A program made the position numbers and the translations under genes. The notes below the pieces were generated by a model. That model was not told the origin of the DNA. It saw only the letters and a list, made by a program, of their open reading frames with translations, and did no database searches. From NCBI GenBank assembly GCA_965657085.1, contig CBFHND010000012.1:37567-101566 (forward strand): a stretch of 64,000 bases of DNA, read 5' to 3'. The DNA comes from CBFHND01 sp965657085 (GTDB taxonomy: Bacteria > Pseudomonadota > Alphaproteobacteria > Rhodobacterales > Rhodobacteraceae). Each line of letters starts with the position of its first letter. Positions within the stretch are counted from its first letter, which is position 1. Below, piece after piece: positions 26,579 through 34,418 of this stretch.

Positions 26579-26728
26579 TCAGAACCACGGACGCCAAATG
26601 AACGTTGCCAAATGAGCGACAACGGCAACGGCTACGAAAAGCCAGAGCCCGCTCATATAGACAGAGTGCAATTCCTGCGCCTGCTCGTCTGTAAGACCTG
26701 TGAAAGACAGGTTTGTATTATCAGCCAT
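26579..26728 (-). CDS. pufB: Light-harvesting 1 (B870) beta polypeptide
   Basis: A 49-residue antenna protein: polar start MADNTNLSFTGLTDEQAQEL, the family H-S-V-Y-M-S-G segment, bacteriochlorophyll ligand His39 in VVAHLATF, and the IWRPWF end that hydrogen-bonds the pigment. GGAGGA is correctly spaced before ATG 26728. It pairs with PufA in the LH1 ring. Confidence 0.97.
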   Translation of the reverse strand: MADNTNLSFTGLTDEQAQELHSVYMSGLWLFVAVAVVAHLATFIWRPWF

Positions 26729-26783
26729 AAGTATTCCTCCGGAACGCTATGCTGACGCCGCGCTCCCCGCGGCCGGGTCCTTT

Positions 26784-26822
26784 GGGGTTACCCCCTCCGG
26801 GCTCTGTCCACCTGTTTCCAGG
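26784..26822 (-). other. Two GNRA-tetraloop hairpins in the pufQ-pufB leader
   Basis: On the minus strand GGGG-GTAA-CCCC (plus positions 26784-26795) and CCTG-GAAA-CAGG (26811-26822) are perfect 4-bp stems closed by GNRA loops, 15 nt apart, in the 155-nt spacer between pufQ and pufB. GNRA loops stabilise RNA and dock tertiary contacts, so this may be the 5' end or a processing point of the stable pufBA message. No other gene is seen in the spacer. Confidence 0.5.
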
Positions 26823-26883
26823 CGTCCAGTCTCAGATCTCAACAGGCGCACACAAGTTGAGAATTCGGGTGATCCTCGGGCCG

Positions 26884-27123
26884 TCAGGCCGCAAAGATCA
26901 TGGGCGTGATGATCCGCGCCTGTGTCCAGGCACGGGCCATCGGCCCCTTGTCGGTGAAACTGCGCGAGCGGATCGCGGCCAGCGCCCAGGTCAGGCAGGC
27001 CAGCGGCAGCGTCGCCAGAAAGATGATCGCGAAATAGACCATGAATTCGGTCTTGTTCGTGCGGCGGCGGGTCGATTGATCAACCCCTGCCTCAATCGGT
27101 GAATTGGACGTCATGTCAGTCAT
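26884..27123 (-). CDS. pufQ: PufQ, cytochrome-like factor for bacteriochlorophyll delivery
   Basis: A 79-residue membrane protein with a charged N-terminus and one central transmembrane helix (about residues 29-50, VYFAIIFLATLPLACLTWALAA). Size, fold and place between bchZ and pufB match PufQ, which is needed for normal bacteriochlorophyll and antenna formation; its exact action is not settled. GGGAGGA precedes ATG 27123, and the start overlaps the bchZ stop as ATGA, linking puf translation to the bchCXYZ transcript. Confidence 0.85.
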   Translation of the reverse strand: MTDMTSNSPIEAGVDQSTRRRTNKTEFMVYFAIIFLATLPLACLTWALAAIRSRSFTDKGPMARAWTQARIITPMIFAA

Positions 27124-28601
27124 GTTGGTCCTCCCTTTTGGTCAGGCCCGGCCAATGCCGGGTCCAATGCGCGCACGGTTTCGATCACGACCCGTTCCGC
27201 CCCTTGTGCGAGCGCTGCTTGCTCAGCGGCATCGCGCAAGGTTTTGGCGGCGGAAATACGGGTCAGGATGGGGTGCCGGGCCACAAGCCGGTCCAGCATG
27301 GCCTGCGCGTCGGCATCCCAGGGGAAGTCGCGGCGCAGGGTCGTTGGTGTTGCCTCGGCGGCATCCATATCGGTGCCAAGGGGCAGAATGTGGAACAGGG
27401 CGTCGAAAAGGCCATTGCAGACCTCTTGGATCAGATAGGTGGCCCCGGCGTAGCCCATCATCGGGGTGCCGGTGGCGCGCCGGATGGCAGCGCCCGGAAA
27501 ACTGGCGGGAATAAAGGCGGGCGACGGTCCATGCCCGGCCTTGAGTTCGGCCAGATACATCTTTTCGTTGATGCTGCCCATGACGATCAACGGCCGCTTT
27601 TGCCCCATCAGGGCGCGCACTTCTTCGTTGTTTGTCTTCTTGCCCGCCACGCGGGCCACGGCGAAGGCACAGGGCAGGCCCATGTCTTCTTCGAGAAACA
27701 GGCGAATGCCGCGCGCGTAGGTTTCGTTGGCCACGATGGCAAAGGATGCGGTGGCAAAGAAATCCTGCGTCACCGACCGCCACAAATCCCACACGGGTTT
27801 GAGGGTCGAGTGCTTCTCTTGTTGGATAAAAGGTTCGGGGTCGAGGCCTACGAGGTTCCCCAGTGCGCGCAGGAACTTCGTTGTGCTCTCGACCCCTATC
27901 GGGGCTTGCAAGTATGGCTTGGCAAGAAGCTCACACAATCCACGCCCGAACTCGCGGTACATGCAGATGTTCACATCCGCATTTACCAGATCTCTCATTT
28001 CGGCCACATGCGCGCCCAGGGGCATCACCATGTTGACCTCGCAGCCGATGCCTTCGACCAGCCTGCGGATCTCGGCCAGATCGGACGGCATGTTGAACGT
28101 GCCGTACATCGGACCGAGGATGTTCACGCGAGGACGCGCACCTTCCTCGCGTTTCTTCTCGGGCGGCATGCGCCCTTTCGTCATGCCGAACTCGGTAAAG
28201 ATCCAGGTCATGGCACGATCCGCCGCCTCCCACTGATCCTCATCAATGGTGCGCGGCAGGAATCTTTGAATGTTGGTGCCCATGGGGGTCACGCCCCCGC
28301 CGATCATCTCGGCGATGGACCCGGTCACGACCACGGCAGGCAGCGCAGGGTCCAGTGTCCCCCAGGCGCGTTTCATCGCACCTTCGGTGCCGTCGCGGCC
28401 CAGTTCTTCTTCGCCCAGACCCGTGGTCACGATCGGCAATTCATGTGGCGGCAGCGCGTCGGTGTAGTGCAGAACAGATGTCACCGGCAGGTTCTCGCAG
28501 CCCACGGGGCCATCGATCACGCACTGCAGCCCTTTGACGGCACAGAAGGCGTAAACGGCACCCCAGTATCCGCCCGCGCGATCATGGTCCTGCACTAGCA
28601 T
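27120..28601 (-). CDS. bchZ: Chlorophyllide a reductase subunit Z
   Basis: A 493-residue NifK-like subunit of the nitrogenase-type reductase that reduces ring B to give bacteriochlorin. ATG 28601 was chosen because the family begins MLVQDHDRAGGYWGAVY and because Cys35 (GPVGC) then takes the same number as the known [4Fe-4S] ligand of the Rhodobacter protein; ATG 28631 adds a ten-residue leader without support. GGGGG precedes the start. It works with BchX and BchY, encoded just upstream. Confidence 0.95.
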   Translation of the reverse strand: MLVQDHDRAGGYWGAVYAFCAVKGLQCVIDGPVGCENLPVTSVLHYTDALPPHELPIVTTGLGEEELGRDGTEGAMKRAWGTLDPALPAVVVTGSIAEMIGGGVTPMGTNIQRFLPRTIDEDQWEAADRAMTWIFTEFGMTKGRMPPEKKREEGARPRVNILGPMYGTFNMPSDLAEIRRLVEGIGCEVNMVMPLGAHVAEMRDLVNADVNICMYREFGRGLCELLAKPYLQAPIGVESTTKFLRALGNLVGLDPEPFIQQEKHSTLKPVWDLWRSVTQDFFATASFAIVANETYARGIRLFLEEDMGLPCAFAVARVAGKKTNNEEVRALMGQKRPLIVMGSINEKMYLAELKAGHGPSPAFIPASFPGAAIRRATGTPMMGYAGATYLIQEVCNGLFDALFHILPLGTDMDAAEATPTTLRRDFPWDADAQAMLDRLVARHPILTRISAAKTLRDAAEQAALAQGAERVVIETVRALDPALAGPDQKGGPT

Positions 28602-28627
28602 CGCGCACCCCCGATCCGGGTCAGGCG

Positions 28628-28667
28628 CCATACCAAAACCATATCAGAACCATATCCGGCCCATATC
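28628..28667 (-). repeat. Four tandem CCATA(T/C)C heptamers with exact 11-bp period
   Basis: In the 91-bp bchY-bchZ spacer, CCATACC (28628), CCATATC (28639), CCATATC (28650) and CCATATC (28661) start exactly 11 bp apart, separated by four variable bases (AAAA, AGAA, CGGC). On the mRNA strand this reads as GATATGG repeats ending just before the bchZ ribosome-binding region. The spacing is about one helical turn. No known site matches. Confidence 0.6.
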
Positions 28668-28692
28668 GACATTTTCTGGGTACGGCGGCGCA

Positions 28693-30261
28693 TCAAATCA
28701 TCTCCGCCGCTTTCGCGGCCTTGGCTTGCCGCTCGAGTTTTTTCAGATTCTGCGCCCGGAAATCGGGCCGTGTATTCGGCGCGCCTTCCCAGACACCTGC
28801 CGTATCCCCTGCCCCGACGCCTTCAAAGAAATCGCGCATGTGATCCATGCGGTCCTTGTTGGCGATGGCGGCATTCACGACCTGCGCCAGACTGCCCGCA
28901 CCCGCCGGACCCATCAGGGGCCGGGCCGAAATCAGGTTGGTGAAATAGAGGCCGGGCATGCCCAGCTCCTTGGCTTTTTGCACGACGGGCGTGGTACCAA
29001 TGGCAAGATCAGGTTTGACCGCTTCCATCGCCGCGCAGTCGTCTTCGAGCGATGCACGGAACTGAACCTTGACGCCCTTGGCCTCAAGCCACGCGCAGTC
29101 TTCGGCGTTCCAAGGTGTCTTGGGACAAGCCGTGCCGACATAGGGCACATCCGCACCACTTTCGATCAGCAACCGCGCCACGATCAATTCGCTGCCCTCA
29201 TAACCGCTGAGGGTTACCGTGCCGTTGATCCGCGCGCCTTCAAGGGCCTCTTTGATCGCGGGCAGGAAAGCGTTTTGCGCCGCCGCAATCTGCTCCGACG
29301 CCACTCCTTGTGCCTCGCCAATGCCCTTGAGCCACGCAGCCGTGCCGTCCAGACCCACAGGCGCCGACCCGACGACGGGACGCCCCGCCGCCTGAAATTC
29401 CCGCACAGCAGCGGTATAGAAAGGATGCACCGCCGCCACGACCGAACTGTCGAGCGCCGCATAAAGTTCACGCCATTCACGGCAGGGCACCACCGGCCCC
29501 GCAGCCAAACCCATGGGCGCCAGCATCGCACCGATCATCATCGGATCGGCGGGGAACATCTCACCCAGAAGTGCCACGGTGGGACGATCCGACTTGCCTG
29601 ATGCAGGAGCCGCGACCGGACCTGCCTCGATCTCTTCACGGGCGTATTTCAGCATGGCACCGGCCAGCACGTCCTTGGCCTCGGCATGGGTGGGGATGCC
29701 AAAGCCCGGCACGTCGATGCCAACGATGCGCACGCCATTGATCTCGGACGGCAGCAGCCGCAGCGGCACACCGGATGCGGTCGGCACACACAGGTTCGTC
29801 ACCACGATCGCGTCATAGCGGTCGGGATCCGCCAGATCGTGCACACTTTCGCGGATGTCCTCGAAGAGTTTGCCCGTCACCAGTGTTTCGGAATTGAACG
29901 GCACATAGCCCACGGACCGACGCGCCCCATAGAAATGCGACACGAAGGTCAGACCATAGACGCAGCAGGCCGACCCACTAAGAACGGTGGCCACGCGGCG
30001 CATCCGCAGGCCCACGCGAAGGGACCCAAAGGCCGGGCACATCGATTGCGGTTTGTCATGCGGGCCTTGCGGGTAGTCCTTGGCAAACTGTTCGATCAGT
30101 TCGGGGTTTGCCGCCTGCGCCGCCGCTTTCATTTCTGATCCGGAATGACAGCCAAGCCCGTCTACTGGCGCACCTGCGGGCGCGGGCATCTCTGCTTCGC
30201 GCGGGTGGCCCTTGGTCACCTCCACCTCATCGGCGGTGTCATATGTGACCTTGGTGCTCAT
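28693..30261 (-). CDS. bchY: Chlorophyllide a reductase subunit Y
   Basis: A 522-residue NifD-like subunit of chlorophyllide a reductase. Three cluster cysteines stand at 75 (MCPAFG), 100 (CCVYG) and 158 (NLCVP), an exact +13 shift of the Cys62/87/145 set reported for Rhodobacter BchY, so the extra residues lie in the N-terminus. The catalytic BchY-BchZ tetramer takes electrons from BchX. The start overlaps the bchX stop by four bases. Confidence 0.95.
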   Translation of the reverse strand: MSTKVTYDTADEVEVTKGHPREAEMPAPAGAPVDGLGCHSGSEMKAAAQAANPELIEQFAKDYPQGPHDKPQSMCPAFGSLRVGLRMRRVATVLSGSACCVYGLTFVSHFYGARRSVGYVPFNSETLVTGKLFEDIRESVHDLADPDRYDAIVVTNLCVPTASGVPLRLLPSEINGVRIVGIDVPGFGIPTHAEAKDVLAGAMLKYAREEIEAGPVAAPASGKSDRPTVALLGEMFPADPMMIGAMLAPMGLAAGPVVPCREWRELYAALDSSVVAAVHPFYTAAVREFQAAGRPVVGSAPVGLDGTAAWLKGIGEAQGVASEQIAAAQNAFLPAIKEALEGARINGTVTLSGYEGSELIVARLLIESGADVPYVGTACPKTPWNAEDCAWLEAKGVKVQFRASLEDDCAAMEAVKPDLAIGTTPVVQKAKELGMPGLYFTNLISARPLMGPAGAGSLAQVVNAAIANKDRMDHMRDFFEGVGAGDTAGVWEGAPNTRPDFRAQNLKKLERQAKAAKAAEMI

Positions 30262-31259
30262 GCGTCGTCATAAACCACTTCGAGGGATGGCTTCGGCTCG
30301 GCGTTCTTGCCGCGCATGTCCATGTCGGTTGCAGGCTCCAACACAACGTCGCCGCCTGTTTCCTTGCTGTCGAAAAGGTTCAGCAACCCATCCTGATCCA
30401 AGGGAGTCGGACGCACGGGTGGCGCTTCGGCCACGTTCTCGCCCAAGGCGGCAAAGAGCGCGCCCCATTCGGATTCAGCGGTGCCGACAATCTGGTAGTT
30501 GGCAGACTTCTTGCGCAGGTCGTCGTTCTGCGGGATCGCGGCCAGGATCGGGATCTCGACCTCCTTGGCAAAGGCCGCCGCCTCGCCCGTACCATCATCC
30601 TTGTTGATGACCAGCCCGGCCACGCCGACATTGCCACCCAGCTTGCGGAAGTATTCAACCGCCGAACAGACATTGTTGGCCACGTAAAGCGATTGCAGAT
30701 CATTCGACGCAACCAGAATGACCTTTTGCGCCATGTCCCGCGCGATGGGCAGGCCAAAGCCACCACAGACGACATCGCCCAGGAAATCGAGCAGGACATA
30801 GTCAAAGTCCCAATCGTGAAAGCCCAGCTTTTCCAGCAGCTCGAAGCCGTGGATAATCCCGCGGCCGCCACAGCCGCGACCGACCTCGGGGCCGCCCAAT
30901 TCCATGGCGAAGACACCGCCGCGCTTGAAGCAGACGTCGCCAATGGCCACCTCTTCGCCCGCCAGTTTCTTGCGGGTCGAGGTTTCGATGATCGTGGGGC
31001 ACGCCTTGCCGCCAAACAGCAACGACGTGGTATCGGATTTCGGATCACACCCGATCAGCAACACACGCTTGCCCTGTTCGGCCATCATGTGGCTGAGGTT
31101 GGCGAGCGTGAAGGATTTGCCGATACCGCCCTTGCCATAGATGGCGATGATCTGGGTCTTGCTCGTGGGCTCATCGGCCACGATGTCGGCGAGGTCCTCA
31201 TGGGCTTCGTCGCGCAGACGTTGGTCGAAATCTTTCAGATTTGGCACTTCATCTTTCAC
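30258..31259 (-). CDS. bchX: Chlorophyllide a reductase iron protein subunit X
   Basis: A 333-residue NifH-like ATPase with P-loop YGKGGIGKS, switch regions around CDPKSDTT and DFLGDVVCGG, and cluster cysteines in GRGCGGRG and DVVCGG. It passes electrons to BchYZ with ATP hydrolysis. A C-terminal tail of about 50 residues after the NifH core is rich in acidic and proline residues. Both ends overlap neighbours by ATGA (bchC before, bchY after). Confidence 0.95.
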   Translation of the reverse strand: MKDEVPNLKDFDQRLRDEAHEDLADIVADEPTSKTQIIAIYGKGGIGKSFTLANLSHMMAEQGKRVLLIGCDPKSDTTSLLFGGKACPTIIETSTRKKLAGEEVAIGDVCFKRGGVFAMELGGPEVGRGCGGRGIIHGFELLEKLGFHDWDFDYVLLDFLGDVVCGGFGLPIARDMAQKVILVASNDLQSLYVANNVCSAVEYFRKLGGNVGVAGLVINKDDGTGEAAAFAKEVEIPILAAIPQNDDLRKKSANYQIVGTAESEWGALFAALGENVAEAPPVRPTPLDQDGLLNLFDSKETGGDVVLEPATDMDMRGKNAEPKPSLEVVYDDA

Positions 31260-32197
31260 GAGGGACGCTCCCAGTTGAGGATCATTTTCAAACAGGCCGG
31301 ATCGGTGAAGGCCTGTTCATAGGCCGCCCGCGCAGTGGTGGCAGGGGCAGTATGTGTGATCAGGTCCGCGAGGCTGAGGGCGCCGCTTTCCACAAGAGAC
31401 CGCGTGGCGATCAGGTCATCGCGTGTCCATTCCGCGGCGACGCGGAACCGGGCCTCTTTCATGAAGGCAGGCGGAAAGGCAAAGCTGAGCGGTTCGGCAT
31501 AAAAGCCTGCCAGCACGATCTCGCCTCCTTTGGCGATGCGGCCCACCAGATCATTCAACAAGCGGCCGTTGCCGGATGCGTCGTAGATCGATGAGTAGTC
31601 GCGCTTGGCGTCATCCTCGGGTGCGATGACGTTGTAACCCTTGGCACCCGCGCGGCGCGCCGGATCAATTTCCCAGACCTTGGGCGCAGGACCCCCTGCG
31701 GCAACCGTCAGCCGCGCCAGCAGTCGGCCCAGAACACCGTGCCCCACGATGAGGTCGGGCAAGGATTTGTTGAGACCGGCCATCGCATGGCGCGCAGTCG
31801 CGGCCAAGGCCAGCAGCGCACCGGACGCCCCCAGCTCTGGATCGATTCGTGTCACGCGGTCCGAATCGGACACCACGCGGGACGACGCCCCACCGAAGAG
31901 GCCAAAGGCCCCGTCATAGCAATTGGCCCCCGGCACAAAGACGTGATCGCCGGGTTTGAACCCGCTCAGCGCTCCGGCCTCGACCACTTCTCCCGCGGCC
32001 TCGTAGCCCGGCACCAGCGGATAGCCCATGCCGGGAAAAGGCGGCATTTCCCCTGTCCAGAAGAGTTTTTCAGTCCCGGTCGAGATTCCTGAGTGCTTGA
32101 TATCCACAACAACATCACAGGCCCCCGGCGGTGTCAGCGCCAGCGTATCAACGTCAAGATCGCGAGGACCTTTCAGGAGAACGGCCGTGGTTTCCAA
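31256..32197 (-). CDS. bchC: 3-Hydroxyethyl bacteriochlorophyllide a dehydrogenase
   Basis: A 313-residue medium-chain dehydrogenase that oxidises the C3 hydroxyethyl group to acetyl. The GroES-like start has HSGISTGTEK and the GYEAAGEVV segment; the Rossmann turn GHGVLG is near residue 160. Structural-zinc cysteines of classical ADHs are absent, as usual in BchC. It is the first gene of the bchCXYZ-pufQBALMC superoperon; its promoter lies in the 127-bp gap to crtF and carries two PpsR boxes. Confidence 0.95.
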   Translation of the reverse strand: METTAVLLKGPRDLDVDTLALTPPGACDVVVDIKHSGISTGTEKLFWTGEMPPFPGMGYPLVPGYEAAGEVVEAGALSGFKPGDHVFVPGANCYDGAFGLFGGASSRVVSDSDRVTRIDPELGASGALLALAATARHAMAGLNKSLPDLIVGHGVLGRLLARLTVAAGGPAPKVWEIDPARRAGAKGYNVIAPEDDAKRDYSSIYDASGNGRLLNDLVGRIAKGGEIVLAGFYAEPLSFAFPPAFMKEARFRVAAEWTRDDLIATRSLVESGALSLADLITHTAPATTARAAYEQAFTDPACLKMILNWERPS

Positions 32198-32269
32198 TGG
32201 AACCTCCAGGTTGTGTTGCGCCGGTTGTCACAGTCTTCGAGAGACTCGCACTGGCGTCAGTTGTTAAGG

Positions 32270-32313
32270 TGTCATTTTAATTAGACATACCAATGTGTCA
32301 ATCTGTTTGGACA
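32270..32313 (-). promoter_or_regulatory. bchC promoter with two PpsR/CrtJ boxes
   Basis: Two TGT-N12-ACA palindromes, TGTcattttaattagACA (32270-32287) and TGTcaatctgtttggACA (32296-32313), lie 26 bp centre to centre. On the minus strand a sigma-70-like promoter overlaps both: TTGACA (plus 32296-32301), 16-bp spacer, TAAAAT (plus 32274-32279). Two PpsR tetramer sites covering -35 and -10 would shut off the bch-puf superoperon in oxygen or light. Box recognition is from the established consensus; occupancy is inferred. Confidence 0.85.
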
Positions 32314-32324
32314 CTTTTGATTGT

Positions 32325-33452
32325 CTAATCCGGTTTACGCGCTGTCAGGACACGGGTGACAAAGGGGCGTTCGGGCCGTGGGCTCTGCACGTCGACAAAG
32401 CCCGCGGCTTCGCACATTGCACCAATCGTATCGGCAGACCGCGCACGGCCCGTTTGCATGGCCATTGTATAGAAGGCGAAATAAACGTCGCCCGCTGCAT
32501 CGGGCTGTGCACCGCCGGACATCGGTTCGGAGATGATCAGCCGCCCACCCGGCGGCAGCGCGTCAAAGACCGTCGCCAGCAGGTTAATCACGGTGTCGTC
32601 CGCATGATCGTAAAGCACTCGGATCAACGACACCGCATCGATGCCTGCGCCGGGCAACGGATCGTCCCGGAATGATCCCGCATGAATGGTTGTACGGGCC
32701 GCGAGGCCCGCCGCCTCGAACCGGGCCTGTGCCTGCGACACAACTGCGGGCAAGTCAAAAAGGCTGAGGGAAAGATGCGGGGCCGCTTTGCCGACCTCGG
32801 CCAGAAAGGCCCCCGTGCCCCCGCCAACATCCAGAAGGTGCGTGACATCCTTGAAAGACACGGCGCGCAACGTGTCCTGCGCCACCAGCAATTGCGATTG
32901 CGCCATCAGGTCTGAATAGGTCTCGGCCACATATGGATCGGACGCGCCTTCGGCCCCGAAAACATAGGGCCAGAACTGTGACAGCTGCGTGGTTTCCGGC
33001 CCTCGCAACAAGGCGACCGGATCGGACAGGTCCGCATAGAAGGCCCGGTGGTGACGGATCATCGCCTCAAGACCGGGAACGCCCATCAACGCGGCGCCCT
33101 TGCGCGCAAGACCAAACCTGTCACCCTTGTGCCGCTTCAAAAGGCCAAGTGCGGCACCCGCCTGCAACAGGATGTGCAACCGCTCCGGCGGCACATCCAC
33201 GGTCTGCGCAAGATCCGCGGCCGTCATGGCCCCCCCACGCAAACGCTGGAACATCTGCAACTCGACCAGAACCATCAGAACCTGCGAGGACACAAACCCC
33301 TGAACAAGGTCGAACATGTCGCGCGCGTCACGGCGTGCGCGCCTGCGTGTCAGGAAGAACCGGCTCGCCCAGCTTTGAAAACCGGGGCGCGCGATCCACT
33401 TGTTGAGATCGGCGCGGCGCCAGCCGGGCAGATCGCCAGCCGTCTCAGACAT
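32325..33452 (-). CDS. crtF: Demethylspheroidene O-methyltransferase
   Basis: A 375-residue SAM-dependent O-methyltransferase with an N-terminal winged-helix dimerisation domain (about 40-160) and a Rossmann domain whose SAM motif is LLDVGGGTGAFL; the base/tail motif SEPMSGG follows. It methylates the C1 hydroxyl group added by CrtC. The last codons sit next to the bchC PpsR boxes, so crtEF and bchCXYZ-puf transcripts probably overlap, as in the superoperon of Rhodobacter. The start overlaps the crtE end by 8 bp. Confidence 0.93.
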   Translation of the reverse strand: MSETAGDLPGWRRADLNKWIARPGFQSWASRFFLTRRRARRDARDMFDLVQGFVSSQVLMVLVELQMFQRLRGGAMTAADLAQTVDVPPERLHILLQAGAALGLLKRHKGDRFGLARKGAALMGVPGLEAMIRHHRAFYADLSDPVALLRGPETTQLSQFWPYVFGAEGASDPYVAETYSDLMAQSQLLVAQDTLRAVSFKDVTHLLDVGGGTGAFLAEVGKAAPHLSLSLFDLPAVVSQAQARFEAAGLAARTTIHAGSFRDDPLPGAGIDAVSLIRVLYDHADDTVINLLATVFDALPPGGRLIISEPMSGGAQPDAAGDVYFAFYTMAMQTGRARSADTIGAMCEAAGFVDVQSPRPERPFVTRVLTARKPD

Positions 33453-34317
33453 TGGTTCGGGTCGGTGCCACGGGTGTCAACCGTTCGGCGTACATGCGCA
33501 CCATTTCGGCAAGCTGCGCCTCGCCCGGACAAGATGGGATCGAAGAAATCGCGCCGCCCAGAATATCCTTGAGCCGCTGGATCGCGCCCTGCACGCCCAA
33601 TTCGGTCACGGCATTTGGCCGCCCGTGCAGATCATCCTGCCCCACAGGTTTGCCAAGGGTCGCCTCATCATAGAGCGCGTCACGCAGATCATCGGCAACC
33701 TGAAACGCCTCGCCGATGCGCGCGCCCAGTTCGAACCACGGTTCAGCTTCTTGCCCTGCGGCAACAGCGCCCATCTGCGTGGCAGCAATGAACAGCGCGC
33801 CGGTCTTGGCCTGGTGATAGGCCGACAGGTCCACCTTGGCCTCGCTTTCCCACCCCTGGCCTGCACAGATACCGCCGGGCATGCCCGTGCGTTGCGCGAG
33901 GCTGAGGATCAATTGCGCACAACGGTCCGGGGCGAGATGCGACTGTCGCGCCAGAACTTCGAAGGCCAGCACGATCAAACTGTCGCCCGCCAGCACGGCC
34001 AGCGGTTCCGAAAAGGCACGATGCACCGACGGCTTGCCCCGGCGCACATCGGCATCATCAAAACACGGCAGGTCATCATGCACGAGGCTGGCACAGTGGA
34101 TCAGTTCAAGCGCAGAGGCCGCCGCGTCGGACACCTGTGGGATGTCATCCCCGCAGGCCATGGCCACCGACATGCAGATCGTTGGACGAATACGCGCGCC
34201 CCCCGGTGCGGTGGCATAGTGCAACGCCGAGGACAGCCTGGCAGGTGTCGCCCCGCGTCCCTGCCCGATTCGGACTGCTTCGGCGACGGCGGCTTCGATC
34301 CGGGTGCTGAGGCCCAT
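33445..34317 (-). CDS. crtE: Geranylgeranyl diphosphate synthase
   Basis: A 290-residue trans-prenyltransferase. The first Asp-rich motif is LVHDDLPCFDDAD (with the two-residue insert of bacterial GGPP/FPP synthases) and the second is VADDLRD. It makes the C20 precursor for carotenoids and the phytyl tail. It is divergent from crtD across a 101-bp region with two PpsR boxes; the minus-strand promoter there drives crtE-crtF and probably reads on into bchC. Confidence 0.94.
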   Translation of the reverse strand: MGLSTRIEAAVAEAVRIGQGRGATPARLSSALHYATAPGGARIRPTICMSVAMACGDDIPQVSDAAASALELIHCASLVHDDLPCFDDADVRRGKPSVHRAFSEPLAVLAGDSLIVLAFEVLARQSHLAPDRCAQLILSLAQRTGMPGGICAGQGWESEAKVDLSAYHQAKTGALFIAATQMGAVAAGQEAEPWFELGARIGEAFQVADDLRDALYDEATLGKPVGQDDLHGRPNAVTELGVQGAIQRLKDILGGAISSIPSCPGEAQLAEMVRMYAERLTPVAPTRTNV

Positions 34318-34338
34318 GGGCTGTCCTTTCAGGCGGTA

Positions 34339-34380
34339 TGTAACACTAGAATTACATCAATGTGTAAATCATACTGGACA
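34339..34380. promoter_or_regulatory. crtE/crtD divergent promoter with two PpsR/CrtJ boxes
   Basis: TGTaacactagaattACA (34339-34356) and TGTaaatcatactggACA (34363-34380) match TGT-N12-ACA, 24 bp centre to centre. On the minus strand TTTACA, 17-bp spacer, TGTTAC lies across the pair and fits a crtE promoter with -35 in one box and -10 in the other. The plus-strand promoter for crtD is not clear. Confidence 0.8.
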
Positions 34381-34418
34381 CTTTGAATTGACGAGTCAAC
34401 AATCGCACCAACGCAGAC

